A stretch of 64,000 nt of DNA from Paraburkholderia edwinii (GCF_019428685.1 NZ_CP080095.1:4030001-4094000), one strand, 5' to 3'. Positions 8,423 through 17,174 are shown, counted from the first letter of the stretch. The notes: generated by a model from the letters alone, not told the origin. Made by a program: numbers and translations.

Positions 8423-10027
8423 ATGACCACCATCTCCTCGCTCAATACGGCGAATGCGTTCGCTTCGCTTTATGACACAAGCGTGACAAAGAAGCCGACG
8501 TCCGCAGACGATACGCCGGCGGCTTCGACCACGCAGCCTTCGACGGCCGTTTCGATCGGACAGTCCGTCAGCATCACGCCCGTTTACGCGCTTCCCGGTA
8601 TCGCGCCGGTCGAGGCAGCGCCGGTTTGGGAGGGGGCGACCAACAATGCGGTGTCGTTGCTGATGGCCGGCAACTTTGCGGCGCTTTCGGGCGCTCAGCA
8701 GTTTCAGGGACTCGGCGCCGCGCTTCTGAATCAGATTGGCGCCGGCGGCGGCGACTACTCGCAGTCGGTGCTGACTCCCGGCGCGAACGCGAGCCCGACC
8801 GCCGTCGCGAATGCGCAAGCGCGGCTGCACGGTTCGGCCTCGAATCAGATCACGCTCGAGGTGACGACGACGTCCGGCACCCAGGTCGAAATTTCACTCG
8901 ACAGCAGCTCAAACGGACTAGCCGTCTCGATCGACGTGAAGAACGGCACGCTAAGCGCGTCGGATCGAAGCGCACTCAACGACCTTTCTAAAGCATTTCA
9001 ATCCGCGATCGACGGACTGACATCGACCAGCAACCCGACGCTCGATCTGAGCGGACTCGAGCAGTTCGATTCGAGCGCGATCGCGTCGATCGATTTCCAT
9101 GCCAGCGTGCCTGGCGACGGCGGCACACAGACCGTCGACTTTCACGTTGATAACCAGGTGCGCAAGCTCAGTACGAGCGGTCCCGATGGCGCGATCAACC
9201 TGACCGTGAATACGGCGGACACGATGATCATCGGCGACGCGCAGCAACAGCAGAATGCGATCACCAGCTACCTGCAGCAGTTTCAGAACGAACAGAAGCG
9301 CGGCAACGGCAACGAAGCGTTGATGTCGATGTTCGAAGGCGCGTTCGCCGCGTTGAACAGCAACTACAACGTTGCGACGCCGCAGGAACGCAGCCTCAAC
9401 GCGATGCTCTCGACCATTCCGGCCGCCGGCCAGAGCCTGATTACCGGCCTCGCCGATTTTTCGGCCTCCGTGGTGCAAACGAAGAAGTACAGCAATCCGT
9501 ATCAGCCCGGCGAGGTCGATTCGTTCTCGTATCAGGTGTCGCAAACCTCCGAGGTCGACAATTCGAACCCGTTGAATCTCTCCGTCACGCAACGGCAGAA
9601 CTCGCATCTGACGGCGAGTTTTCACAAGGCATTGCCCGGCCCCAATAGCACCCTCCACCTGACGAAGAACATCGAATCGCAAAACTACGATTACTTTCAG
9701 ATCGACGACTCTGCATCGAGCGCCGCGCAAGTCGGCTATCACAAAGGCCTGCTGGTGAAGGCAACCTTGACACATTCGGCCAGCCAGTCGACGCACAAGC
9801 AGGAGTACGTGCAAGGCGTAAAGACCGAAGACACGACAACGCCGGCCGAGCAGTCGTGGTCGAAGGATTTTCTGCCGCTGCTGGACACTGCGCAGCTTGG
9901 CTCCCGATTTGACACGCCGAAGTCGGTCGAACGCGCGCAACTGACGTTGCAGGCCATCAACCGGCTCGTGGTTCTGCAGATGGATCCGCAGGCGGTTGAA
10001 TCGACGGCCGGGCGGACCGTGCAATAA
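8423..10027 (+). CDS. large protein of unknown function
   Basis: 534 aa, with no signal peptide or membrane segment. The N-terminal 50 residues are Ser/Thr/Ala-rich and disordered-looking. A beta-rich part follows at about 150-180 (QITLEVTTTSGTQVEISL, then SNGLAVSIDVKNGTLSASD), then a helical linker (LNDLSKAFQSAIDGL) and further Ser/Thr-rich strands. A Gln-rich helix (QQQQNAITSYLQQFQNEQKR) begins near 272. The C-terminal third is again beta-like. I do not recognise the family. The composition (few Cys, high Ser, Thr, Asn and Gln) resembles surface or secreted structural proteins. It is monocistronic and convergent with the histidine kinase operon 39 bases away. Confidence 0.75.
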   Translation: MTTISSLNTANAFASLYDTSVTKKPTSADDTPAASTTQPSTAVSIGQSVSITPVYALPGIAPVEAAPVWEGATNNAVSLLMAGNFAALSGAQQFQGLGAALLNQIGAGGGDYSQSVLTPGANASPTAVANAQARLHGSASNQITLEVTTTSGTQVEISLDSSSNGLAVSIDVKNGTLSASDRSALNDLSKAFQSAIDGLTSTSNPTLDLSGLEQFDSSAIASIDFHASVPGDGGTQTVDFHVDNQVRKLSTSGPDGAINLTVNTADTMIIGDAQQQQNAITSYLQQFQNEQKRGNGNEALMSMFEGAFAALNSNYNVATPQERSLNAMLSTIPAAGQSLITGLADFSASVVQTKKYSNPYQPGEVDSFSYQVSQTSEVDNSNPLNLSVTQRQNSHLTASFHKALPGPNSTLHLTKNIESQNYDYFQIDDSASSAAQVGYHKGLLVKATLTHSASQSTHKQEYVQGVKTEDTTTPAEQSWSKDFLPLLDTAQLGSRFDTPKSVERAQLTLQAINRLVVLQMDPQAVESTAGRTVQ

Positions 10028-10066
10028 GCGCGAGATGCAACCCCATCGGCAGCCGCGGTCGCGCGT

Positions 10067-11407
10067 TCAGGCCTCGAGCGTGGCCGACGCGCGCGCCGGC
10101 AGAACAAGTGTGGCGATCAGGCCGCGTTGACCGTCGTGCCGGTTTTCGAGCGAAACGGAACCGCCATGCTTCGCCACCACCGACTTCACGATCGATAACC
10201 CGAGGCCGCTGCCTTCGACCGTTTCGGCATTCAGCCTGAAAAAGCGGTCGAATACGCGGCCCAGCGCGTCCTCCGGAATGCCGGGGCCCGTGTCGGTCAC
10301 GCGCACGATGGCGCCCGCCTGATCTTCGAATACATCGATATCGACGCTGCCGCTTGCAGGCGTATAGCGCAGCGCGTTTTCGACGAGATTGCGCACCGCC
10401 ATGCGCAACTCGCCCGCATGCGCCTTCACATGCGCGGCTTCGAAACGCTTGACGCCAAGATCGATCGAACGCGAATCCGCAACGGGCAGCAGATCCGCGA
10501 CCAGCGCCTGAACCATCTGACGCACGTCGACGCTGTCCGATGCCGCGCCCGGATCGGGTTGCGCGTCCGCGCGGGCCAGTTCGAGCAGCTGCCGGATCAT
10601 CGTGGCCGTGCGCACGATCGCTTCACGCAGCTCGCGCAGGCGTTCGCCGCGCGCGTTCGTATCGGGCGCATTTTCGAGGTTATCGATGCGCAATTGCAAC
10701 GCCGCGATCGGCGTGCGCAGTTCATGCGCCGCATCGGCAATAAAGCGCTTTTCGCCGTCGATGCCGACCTGCAGACGCCCGATCATGCGGTTGATCGAAT
10801 CGGCAAACGGACGCACTTCATCGGGCACATGCGATACATCGAGCGGCGTCAAATGGCTGATACCGACGGCCTCCGCATCCGAACTCGCGCGCCCGAGCGA
10901 AGCGAACGCCGCATTGACGACGATCGGAATCGCAATCCATACGAGCACGATCAGGCACACGGTCGGCACGAGGCTTTCGATAGCCGCGCGTTCCGCGGTC
11001 TGCTCCCGATAGGAAACCGGTTGGCCGACCTGATAGATCAAACCGTCGGCGTCCTTTCTTAGCGTATAGATGCGGTAGTGATGGCCGTTGATCAGTTCGA
11101 CCGAGTAACCGCCCGGCTCGTTGCGATTGAACGTGACTTCGGGATCCGTATTGTCGGTCGGCGTGGCGCGCCCTGCTTCCCAGATTTGCCCGACGAAGCC
11201 GTCGATCGAATGTTGCGGCGGCCCGTTCGTGCCGATCGTGCCGACCCTGCCGGCCGCGAGCCAGACGGCCGCGCCCTGCAGATGCACGTCGAGCAGTTCG
11301 TCGATATGCCGCATCGACAGCCAATACGTGATGCACGCGTCGACCACGCCAACCGCGGCGAACAGCACGATCAATGTTCCGATAATTCGGCTCTTAAGCG
11401 ATTTCAT
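10067..11407 (-). CDS. sensor histidine kinase, no response regulator adjacent
   Basis: A 446-aa membrane sensor kinase. TM1 is about residues 8-30, a periplasmic domain about 31-145, TM2 about 147-170, then a HAMP-like linker, HisKA with the phosphoacceptor His228 in AAHELRTPI, and HATPase_c with N-box NLVENALRY, G1 DTGPGIP and G2 GSGLGLSIV. All catalytic motifs are present. The layout resembles QseC/TctE-type sensors. Uniquely, the gene follows a BMP-type solute-binding protein (30-base gap) and an NnrU gene, while no receiver-domain gene is near. The periplasmic domain or the binding protein may be the input; that is inference. Confidence 0.93.
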   Translation of the reverse strand: MKSLKSRIIGTLIVLFAAVGVVDACITYWLSMRHIDELLDVHLQGAAVWLAAGRVGTIGTNGPPQHSIDGFVGQIWEAGRATPTDNTDPEVTFNRNEPGGYSVELINGHHYRIYTLRKDADGLIYQVGQPVSYREQTAERAAIESLVPTVCLIVLVWIAIPIVVNAAFASLGRASSDAEAVGISHLTPLDVSHVPDEVRPFADSINRMIGRLQVGIDGEKRFIADAAHELRTPIAALQLRIDNLENAPDTNARGERLRELREAIVRTATMIRQLLELARADAQPDPGAASDSVDVRQMVQALVADLLPVADSRSIDLGVKRFEAAHVKAHAGELRMAVRNLVENALRYTPASGSVDIDVFEDQAGAIVRVTDTGPGIPEDALGRVFDRFFRLNAETVEGSGLGLSIVKSVVAKHGGSVSLENRHDGQRGLIATLVLPARASATLEA

Positions 11408-11437
11408 GCCGGACGGCTCCGCTGACTGGTTCGACCG

Positions 11438-12400
11438 CTATCGATGCGGCCAGACGATTTTCCATACGTTGTCCGACTCTTTGACCACGTAGTCGCCGCC
11501 GGTAAAGCGGCCGGCTGCCGCAGCGTCGACGAAGCGCCGAAAAATGACACTCGTGTCGACGATCACGCTCGCCACAACGTTGCGATACCGGTGCGAGGCA
11601 TCCGTCATCCAGCCGATCGCCTTGACGTGCCGGCAACGCGAAGCGGCGGCGATCACCGTGTCGTTCGCGTCGGCGACAACGATATCGGCGCCCGCCCGAA
11701 TCTGTCGCTCGGTCAGTTCCCTCGTGCGCTTGCGGTCGCCCCAGTCGCCGGTCCAGTCGATCAGCACTTGCGCATCGGGCGCTGCATCGAGCACGGCTTG
11801 CCTGAAGCGTTTTGCCTCGACGCCATCGACCGATTCAACGCCGCCCACGAAGCCGACGATCTTCGTCGCGGTCGTGCGCGCGGCGACCTGGCCCGCGAGC
11901 GCGCCGCCAAGCGGCTCGCAGTCCACACAGTAGTTGATCACGTTGGGGCCGCGCGCCGAGCCCGCTACCGTGGCGAAAAATGCGTCCGGATAGCGCGCCG
12001 CCGCGGCCGTCGTCGCTGCGCTGAGTTCGGAGCCGGCCAGAATGAAGCCGCGCGCACCTGCTGCATAGCGCTCGCCGATCGTCGCAAGCATCTGACTCTC
12101 GCTCAGGCTGTCCGCATCGCGGACCACGTCGATCCGGTAGCCGTCGCGCCGCAATGCCGCGTAGCCGCGATAAGCGGCTTCGCTAAAGCCGAGATCATGT
12201 TCGCCGAACGGAATAAAGAGCACGGTGCTAAAGCCATGCGCGGCCTGGTATTTCGCGGCGTCCTCGGAACGCGACGCCGCGTGGCTCGCCGCGAGCGCGC
12301 CGAATGCGGCAAGGCCGATCAGCGCATGCGTGATGCGCCGGCGCGAAGCGCGATGCCGCGGCTGGCCATCGCCCATGCGCTTTGGATAGCCACCGGTCAT
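11438..12400 (-). CDS. BMP/PnrA-like periplasmic solute-binding protein
   Basis: 320 aa. The ATG at 12400 has GGAGG upstream. A signal peptide follows a basic stretch (SRRRITHALIGLAAFGALAA, cleavage near SHAAS); the Arg cluster hints at, but does not prove, Tat export. The mature protein has the Bmp family layout of ABC nucleoside/basic-membrane-lipoprotein binding proteins: an N-terminal lobe with GARGFILAGSELS, the hinge PNVINYCVDCEPLGGALAG, then KIVGFVGGVESVDGVEAKRF and a second lobe ending DNVWKIVW. No ABC permease or ATPase is adjacent. It lies between NnrU (15-base gap) and a histidine kinase (30-base gap), so it may act as a sensor subunit rather than a transporter part. Confidence 0.85.
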   Translation of the reverse strand: MTGGYPKRMGDGQPRHRASRRRITHALIGLAAFGALAASHAASRSEDAAKYQAAHGFSTVLFIPFGEHDLGFSEAAYRGYAALRRDGYRIDVVRDADSLSESQMLATIGERYAAGARGFILAGSELSAATTAAAARYPDAFFATVAGSARGPNVINYCVDCEPLGGALAGQVAARTTATKIVGFVGGVESVDGVEAKRFRQAVLDAAPDAQVLIDWTGDWGDRKRTRELTERQIRAGADIVVADANDTVIAAASRCRHVKAIGWMTDASHRYRNVVASVIVDTSVIFRRFVDAAAAGRFTGGDYVVKESDNVWKIVWPHR

Positions 12401-12415
12401 CGCTTCGCCTCCGCT

Positions 12416-12994
12416 CTAGCCCAACGGCTTAACGCCGATCAACCATCCATGCAGAAAGAACACAAAGATGGCCCATGCAATGGCGCCGGCCACGACGGCC
12501 TTCACATCGCTCGACAAGGTTCCCTTTGGATATTCGATCTGTGCGGCACGATCGCGCCGCCGCGCGGCCGCGAAATCGACGATCGCCCAGACCAGAAACG
12601 CGCCAAACAGCACAAGTGCGTTTAGCGTTCCGTTTGCAACCAGATGTGCAAACGCCCAAAGCGCGACACCGATTACCATCGGGTGCTTGAGCGCCGATTT
12701 GAAGTGATTGCCCGGCATATGCGCGGCCGGAAAGAGGATGAACGCGATCAGCGTGAGCAGTGCGGCAAGGTGCGGCGCCCATATCGGCGGCGCCCACAGC
12801 ACGGTCGGCTCGCGCCGGGCAATGCCGTAGCCCCAGATAATGAGCACGAGTCCGACAATCGATGCGATCGAATACGCGGCTTTCCAGCGCTTCTCGCCCA
12901 TCTGCGCGATGCGGGCCTCGCGCCAGTCTTCCGCGAAAATCCGCACCGAGTGCGCACCAAGAAATATCAGCAACCCCAGGACCAATACCGTCAT
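12416..12994 (-). CDS. NnrU family membrane protein
   Basis: 192 aa, five or more hydrophobic segments. The N-terminus TVLVLGLLIFLGAHSVRI and the HMPGNHFKSALKHPM segment are NnrU signatures; the latter holds the conserved His and Lys shared with the isoprenylcysteine methyltransferase-like membrane fold. NnrU was named from denitrification clusters (needed for nitrite/NO reductase expression in Rhodobacter), but no denitrification gene is nearby. The ATG at 12994 has GGAG upstream, preferred over 13006. It is first in a likely operon with the BMP-type binding protein and the histidine kinase. Confidence 0.88.
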   Translation of the reverse strand: MTVLVLGLLIFLGAHSVRIFAEDWREARIAQMGEKRWKAAYSIASIVGLVLIIWGYGIARREPTVLWAPPIWAPHLAALLTLIAFILFPAAHMPGNHFKSALKHPMVIGVALWAFAHLVANGTLNALVLFGAFLVWAIVDFAAARRRDRAAQIEYPKGTLSSDVKAVVAGAIAWAIFVFFLHGWLIGVKPLG

Positions 12995-13114
12995 CGCAGG
13001 CTCCATGTGTCTAATGCCGACAAATCGCCGCGATTGTCTCGCATGATGGCAGTTATGCCAATACGCCTCGCGGCGATTCAGGACGGCCTTGTCGTTGCTT
13101 TGTCCGCTTCGTTG

Positions 13115-13501
13115 TTATAGCTGCGCTTCGATTGCGGCTTTGTCGATCACCGACCAAACCTGCACAATTTTCCCCGCCTGAAACTCGTAAAACACGTTCT
13201 CGCTAAAGGACACCCTTTTCCCGTGAACGGGCAATCCGAGAAACATGCCTTCAGGCGTGCAGTCGAACTGCAAGCGGCTTGCCACTAATGGCGGCTCGGT
13301 AACGAGCAACGCAATCCTGAAGTGAAGATCGGGAATCTCGCGGAAGTCGCGCTCCAGCATCCGTCGGTAACCCGACAGGCCGATGCGCTGGCCATTGTAT
13401 TTCACGTCGTCGTCGACGAACTGCGCCAGCGACGGCCAGTCCTGTCCGTTCAGACACGCAATATAGCGGTGGTAAACCTCAGCGAGACCGATCTCAGCCA
13501 T
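13115..13501 (-). CDS. SnoaL-like ester cyclase family protein
   Basis: 128 aa; the ATG at 13501 follows AGGAGGGCTCGCC. This is the compact cone-shaped alpha+beta barrel of the SnoaL/NTF2 superfamily: N-terminal helix with YHRYIACLNGQDW, strand VDDDVKYNGQRI, then DFREIPDLHFRI and a C-terminal strand pair ENVFYEF...QVWSVIDKAAIEAQL. These small proteins include polyketide cyclases and isomerases, but most members have no known substrate. It lies 120 bases upstream of NnrU on the same strand, and could be separate. Confidence 0.85.
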   Translation of the reverse strand: MAEIGLAEVYHRYIACLNGQDWPSLAQFVDDDVKYNGQRIGLSGYRRMLERDFREIPDLHFRIALLVTEPPLVASRLQFDCTPEGMFLGLPVHGKRVSFSENVFYEFQAGKIVQVWSVIDKAAIEAQL

Positions 13502-13704
13502 GGCGAGCCCTCCTCTTTCATAACGCAATCATGGACCAATTCCAAATGCTATTCATGGCTCTTGGACCCCGGTCATGCGGTTTGTAGACTGACTTCGGAT
13601 CCGCCAGCCCGCATCGCATATTTTCCGGCCCAAACTTTGGGCACCTTGATAACAACATCGGCAACCGCGCCGGCGGCAACGCAACACCCCCTACCGGATA
13701 CACG

Positions 13705-14385
13705 ATGAAGATTCTGCATGTTAGCTGCAGCCCTCGCGGGTCTGCCTCCGAGAGCCATCGCCTGTCTCTAAAGATCGTCCAGCATCTGCTTTTGAAGCAC
13801 CCGTCGGCGCAGGTCATCCGCCGGCACCTCAGCGACGAAGCGATCTCGCACATCGACGAAGATTTCGCGATTTCAATGCATTCGCGTAGCGACCGCTCGC
13901 AGGAAGGTTCGGCCGCACGGTCCAACGCGCTGATTCGCGAACTGGACGGTTCCGACATCGTAGTCATCGGGACACCGATGCATAACTTCACCGTGCCCTC
14001 CGCGTTGAAGGTGTGGATCGATCATGTCGTGCGGGTTCGCCGCACATTCAATGTGACGCCGCAGGGGAAAGTGGGCACGCTGCGCGACCGGCCGGTGTTT
14101 GTCGCCATCGCTTCAGGCGGACGGTTTTCAGGCGACCATGCACGTCAACCGGATTTTCTGACGCCCTATCTGAAAGCCGTGTTCGGTATTATCGGCCTGC
14201 ATAACCTGACCTTCTTCTCCATTCAGGGGACTGTGTTGAGCGAAGAAGTGGTCGCGGAAGCAAGGAACAAAACGCACGAGGCAATTGAAGAATATTTCTC
14301 GACGTACCGCTTCCGGGAGCCGGTTAATGAGCCCGGCGGGCAAGCACGTCTGCAACCAGACGTAAAGCTCGGCGTCGTACAATAA
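13705..14385 (+). CDS. FMN-dependent NADH-azoreductase-like protein
   Basis: 226 aa of flavodoxin-like fold. The phosphate-binding loop SCSPRGSASES (residues 7-17) and the flavin contact region IGTPMHNFTVPSALKVWIDH (AzoR signature P-M-x-N-F) are clear; TNV-type ASGGRF follows. It is somewhat longer than typical AzoR (about 200 aa), with a polar C-terminal extension (EPGGQARLQPDVKLG). It reduces quinones or azo compounds with NAD(P)H in two-electron steps by family analogy. The ribosome-binding site is weak. The LOG gene begins 23 bases later, so the two are likely co-transcribed. Confidence 0.88.
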   Translation: MKILHVSCSPRGSASESHRLSLKIVQHLLLKHPSAQVIRRHLSDEAISHIDEDFAISMHSRSDRSQEGSAARSNALIRELDGSDIVVIGTPMHNFTVPSALKVWIDHVVRVRRTFNVTPQGKVGTLRDRPVFVAIASGGRFSGDHARQPDFLTPYLKAVFGIIGLHNLTFFSIQGTVLSEEVVAEARNKTHEAIEEYFSTYRFREPVNEPGGQARLQPDVKLGVVQ

Positions 14386-14408
14386 AGTCTTAAAGCCGAA
14401 GGAATTTG

Positions 14409-14996
14409 ATGATCAACGCGATCTGCGTATATTGCGGCTCCGCACCCGGCGCGCGGCCTGTTTTTGCCGACGCTGCGCGCGCGTTAGGCCACGCGCTGGC
14501 GCAGGCGAACATTGCGCTAGTCTACGGCGGCGGGCGCGTCGGCCTGATGGGTCTGATCGCAGACGAAGTGCTTGCACACGGCGGCCGCGCGCTCGGCGTA
14601 ATTCCCGAGCTGCTGCTAAACAGGGAAGTCGGCCATACGGGCCTCACCGAATTGCACGTCGTGCCCGACATGCATGCGCGCAAGAAGAAAATGGCAGACC
14701 TGGCGGACGCGTTTATCGCTATGCCGGGCGGCATCGGCACCTTCGAAGAGCTGTTCGAAATCTATACGTGGGCCAAGCTCGGCTATCACGAGAAGCCGAT
14801 TGCGCTACTCGACGTCGATGGATACTACGATCCGTTGCTCGCCATGCTACGACGGACCGTCGACGAGGGTTTCATGTCGCGCGTCTATCTCGACATGCTG
14901 CACGTAAGCGCGCAGCCGGCCACGCTGATCGACAACATGCAGCGATCAGCGCCGACCACGCACGACAAGTGGACGGAAGCGCGCGACGCTGTGTGA
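14409..14996 (+). CDS. LOG family phosphoribohydrolase
   Basis: 195 aa, a Rossmann-like protein of the LOG (TIGR00730) family. Catalytic signature PGGIGTFEE at about 108-116 and the preceding Arg in MHARKKKM are intact, as is the VYGGGRVGLMG substrate loop. The family removes ribose-5'-phosphate from nucleoside monophosphates, including cytokinin precursors, releasing the free base. The first of two possible starts is a TTG; the ATG at 14409 with GAAGGA upstream is chosen. Its stop is only two bases from the stop of the convergent AhpD-like gene. Confidence 0.95.
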   Translation: MINAICVYCGSAPGARPVFADAARALGHALAQANIALVYGGGRVGLMGLIADEVLAHGGRALGVIPELLLNREVGHTGLTELHVVPDMHARKKKMADLADAFIAMPGGIGTFEELFEIYTWAKLGYHEKPIALLDVDGYYDPLLAMLRRTVDEGFMSRVYLDMLHVSAQPATLIDNMQRSAPTTHDKWTEARDAV

Positions 14997-14998
14997 GA

Positions 14999-15478
14999 TC
15001 AGCTTGCATCGGCTGCGGCTTTGTCGGCTTTAGCCACAGCGGCAGGTTTCGGACGAAATGCCACTCCGAGCCGGTTGAACGCATTCATCAAGCCGATCAC
15101 GTAGGTCAGGTCGGCGAGTTCCTTGTCGTTGAACTCGGCCGCGGCGGCGTCATAGTCGGCATCGGGAATACCGGTCTCGGCCACCCGCGTGACCGTTTCC
15201 GCCCACGCGAGCGCGGCGCGTTCGCGAACGGTAAATACCTTGCCCGCTTCATGCCAGACCGGCACCAGCACGAGCTTGTCGACGTCGAGTCCCGCCTTCA
15301 ACAGGTCTCGCGAGTGCATATCGATACAGAACGCGCAGCCGTTGATTTGCGAAACACGCAGGTACACAAGGTTGATCAGCGTTTTCGGCAAACCGCATTT
15401 CTGTAGCGTGACGTGCACATTTCCCAGTGCCTCGTAGCCTGCGGGCGAAGCTATTGCGTAGTCGATCCGGTTGCTCAT
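14999..15478 (-). CDS. carboxymuconolactone decarboxylase / AhpD-like protein
   Basis: 159 aa; the ATG at 15478 follows CGAGGAC and matches the usual family start (MSNRIDYAIASPAGYEAL). The AhpD/CMD core is all-alpha with the redox pair in CAFCIDMHSRDLLKAG: Cys-x-x-Cys plus a His three residues later, as in AhpD proton relays. This suggests peroxidase or alkylhydroperoxide activity rather than lactone decarboxylation. It lies directly downstream of a MocR-type regulator on the same strand, with 156 bases between them that hold strong repeats, so it is probably the regulator's target. Confidence 0.9.
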   Translation of the reverse strand: MSNRIDYAIASPAGYEALGNVHVTLQKCGLPKTLINLVYLRVSQINGCAFCIDMHSRDLLKAGLDVDKLVLVPVWHEAGKVFTVRERAALAWAETVTRVAETGIPDADYDAAAAEFNDKELADLTYVIGLMNAFNRLGVAFRPKPAAVAKADKAAADAS

Positions 15479-15524
15479 AGATAGTCCTCGAATGGAACAG
15501 TGAAGGACTCCATGGTGCAAGAAT

Positions 15525-15577
15525 ATGGCCTGGCCGTTAAGAACCATGATCAGGCTTTGATGCCAGGCCATGATCAG
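15525..15577. promoter_or_regulatory. candidate MocR operator (direct plus inverted repeats)
   Basis: A perfect 10-bp inverted repeat, ATGGCCTGGC (15525-15534) and GCCAGGCCAT (15562-15571), encloses or overlaps two direct copies of CCATGATCAG (15544-15553 and 15568-15577, 24 bases apart). It sits 46-100 bases upstream of the AhpD-like ATG. MocR/GabR regulators commonly bind direct repeats in this position. The assignment is inference. Confidence 0.5.
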
Positions 15578-15600
15578 CCCGCTAAAGCGCGGCGGCTCTC

Positions 15601-15640
15601 TTGGCCACAGCGGGCCACAGCGGGCCACAGCGGGCTACAG
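15601..15640. repeat. 10-bp tandem repeat, four units
   Basis: Four head-to-tail 10-mers: TTGGCCACAG, CGGGCCACAG twice, CGGGCTACAG. The last unit contains the TAG stop of the MocR gene (15635-15637), so the array starts inside the coding end and extends into the intergenic space. Confidence 0.8.
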
Positions 15641-17104
15641 CAGCTTCAGGATGCGCGCCGCCAGTTGCTCCGCGGTATGCTCCGAATCGATATTCGTAAA
15701 GCCGACCAGCACGGCCGACATCGCCTCGCCATCCATCGTCCAGTCGTTCAAGGCCGAGGCAAACAGGCCGTCTTCCGCCATGCGCGCCGCCAGACGGCGA
15801 TCCGACCGCCGCCCGTTCAGGCGCAGGACCAGGTGCATGCCGCCCGGTTGGGCCTCGACCAGCACATGTTTGCCGAGCACGGCGGCAAGCCCCGCCGCTG
15901 CTGCTTCGCGCCGCTCCGCATAGAGTTTGCGCATGCGTTGAATATGGCGCGCGAAATGCCCTTCCTTGATGAAAGCGGTCACGATAGCCTGCGTCAGGTC
16001 CGGACCGCCGCCGGAAAGCGCTTGAATGGTCTGCTCGAAGTGCTCGACCTGCGCGTGCGGCACGACGAGATACGCGAGCCTCAGGCTCGGAAAAAGCACC
16101 TTGCTAAAGGTGCCTGCATAGAGCACCCGTCCGTCGCGGTCGAGGCTTTTGAGCGCAGGTAAAGGGCGGCTCACATAGCGGTACTCGCCGTCGTAATCGT
16201 CTTCGATAATCCAGGCGTTGTTTCGCGTTGCCCAGTCGAGTAGCGCGACGCGCCTCGGCAAGGATAACGACACGCATAGCGGGCTTTGATGCGCGGGCGT
16301 AACGACCGCCGCGCGCGCCCGAGGCGCCGACTTGAGTGCCTCGGCAACGACGATGCCTTCGGCGTCCACGCGCACCGGCACGGCGGCCATATTCAATCTG
16401 CGCAACAGTTCGCGCGTGGGCGGATAGCCGGGGTTTTCGAGCCACACCTTGTCGCCCGGCTTCAACAACGCATAGGCAATCAACTCGAGCGTGTGCCGAT
16501 AACCCGAGGTGACGAAAACCTGCGATGGCGAGCAGTTGATTCCGCGCGAAACCTGAAGATAGGCCGCGATCTCGGTGCGTAGCGCCTGCAGACCGGCATT
16601 CGACGGATGGTCCATATCGACGGGCTGCATCGCCCGGACACTGCGTGCGGCAACGCGCGCCCAGATCTTGCGCGGAAACTCATCGAGGGCCGGCAAGCCC
16701 ATCTGGAACGGCAAAAGCGCATTGAAGTGGACGCCGGGCGGTGCCATGGTGCGGCGAACCTCAGGCAGCGCATTGGAAGCCGGCAAACGCGGCTTGAGGC
16801 CCGGCGTCACAATCGTGCCGGCCTGGCCACGCGCGACGATATAGCCTTCCGCGGCCAGCAGGGAATACGCGGCTTCGATGGTGCCTCGCGCGAGACCCAG
16901 CTCTTTGGTCAGTGCGCGTGCCGATGGAATGCGATCGCCCGGTTTCAGTACGCCACTTGCAATGGCGTTGCGAAACCGGTCGTAAATCTGGCGGTAAAAC
17001 GGGACTGCAGCCGCGGGATCCAACGGCGAAATGGGACTCGCAGGCGGGCTGGCGATCGGACTGGCAAGCGGGCTAACCTTTGCGACGGTCGTCGACGGGT
17101 TCAT
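15635..17104 (-). CDS. MocR-family transcriptional regulator (GntR HTH + aminotransferase domain)
   Basis: 489 aa. Residues 30-100 form a GntR winged helix (YRQIYDRFRNAIASGVLKPG, then IPSARALTKELGLARGTIEAAYSLL). Residues 130-489 are a class I aminotransferase-like domain with the PLP lysine in GTFSKVLFPSLRL, plus ENPGYPPTRELL and DDYDGEYR. This is the PdxR/MocR/GabR architecture, where PLP or a PLP-ligand aldimine controls DNA binding. The N-terminus before the HTH is unusually Pro/Ser/Ala-rich (PLASPIASPPASPISPL). The gene is upstream of, and same-strand as, the AhpD-like gene. The effector is unknown. Confidence 0.93.
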   Translation of the reverse strand: MNPSTTVAKVSPLASPIASPPASPISPLDPAAAVPFYRQIYDRFRNAIASGVLKPGDRIPSARALTKELGLARGTIEAAYSLLAAEGYIVARGQAGTIVTPGLKPRLPASNALPEVRRTMAPPGVHFNALLPFQMGLPALDEFPRKIWARVAARSVRAMQPVDMDHPSNAGLQALRTEIAAYLQVSRGINCSPSQVFVTSGYRHTLELIAYALLKPGDKVWLENPGYPPTRELLRRLNMAAVPVRVDAEGIVVAEALKSAPRARAAVVTPAHQSPLCVSLSLPRRVALLDWATRNNAWIIEDDYDGEYRYVSRPLPALKSLDRDGRVLYAGTFSKVLFPSLRLAYLVVPHAQVEHFEQTIQALSGGGPDLTQAIVTAFIKEGHFARHIQRMRKLYAERREAAAAGLAAVLGKHVLVEAQPGGMHLVLRLNGRRSDRRLAARMAEDGLFASALNDWTMDGEAMSAVLVGFTNIDSEHTAEQLAARILKLL

Positions 17105-17174
17105 CTGGCGGGTGCATAGCGAATAATCCCGTCATATTGACCGACACTTACGGCTCATGCAAATCGGGTAAAGA

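Noticed and set aside
11444-12625. A 393-codon plus-strand frame over the BMP and NnrU genes
   Set aside because: Antisense to well-supported genes and of shadow composition (Arg/His/Ala-rich).
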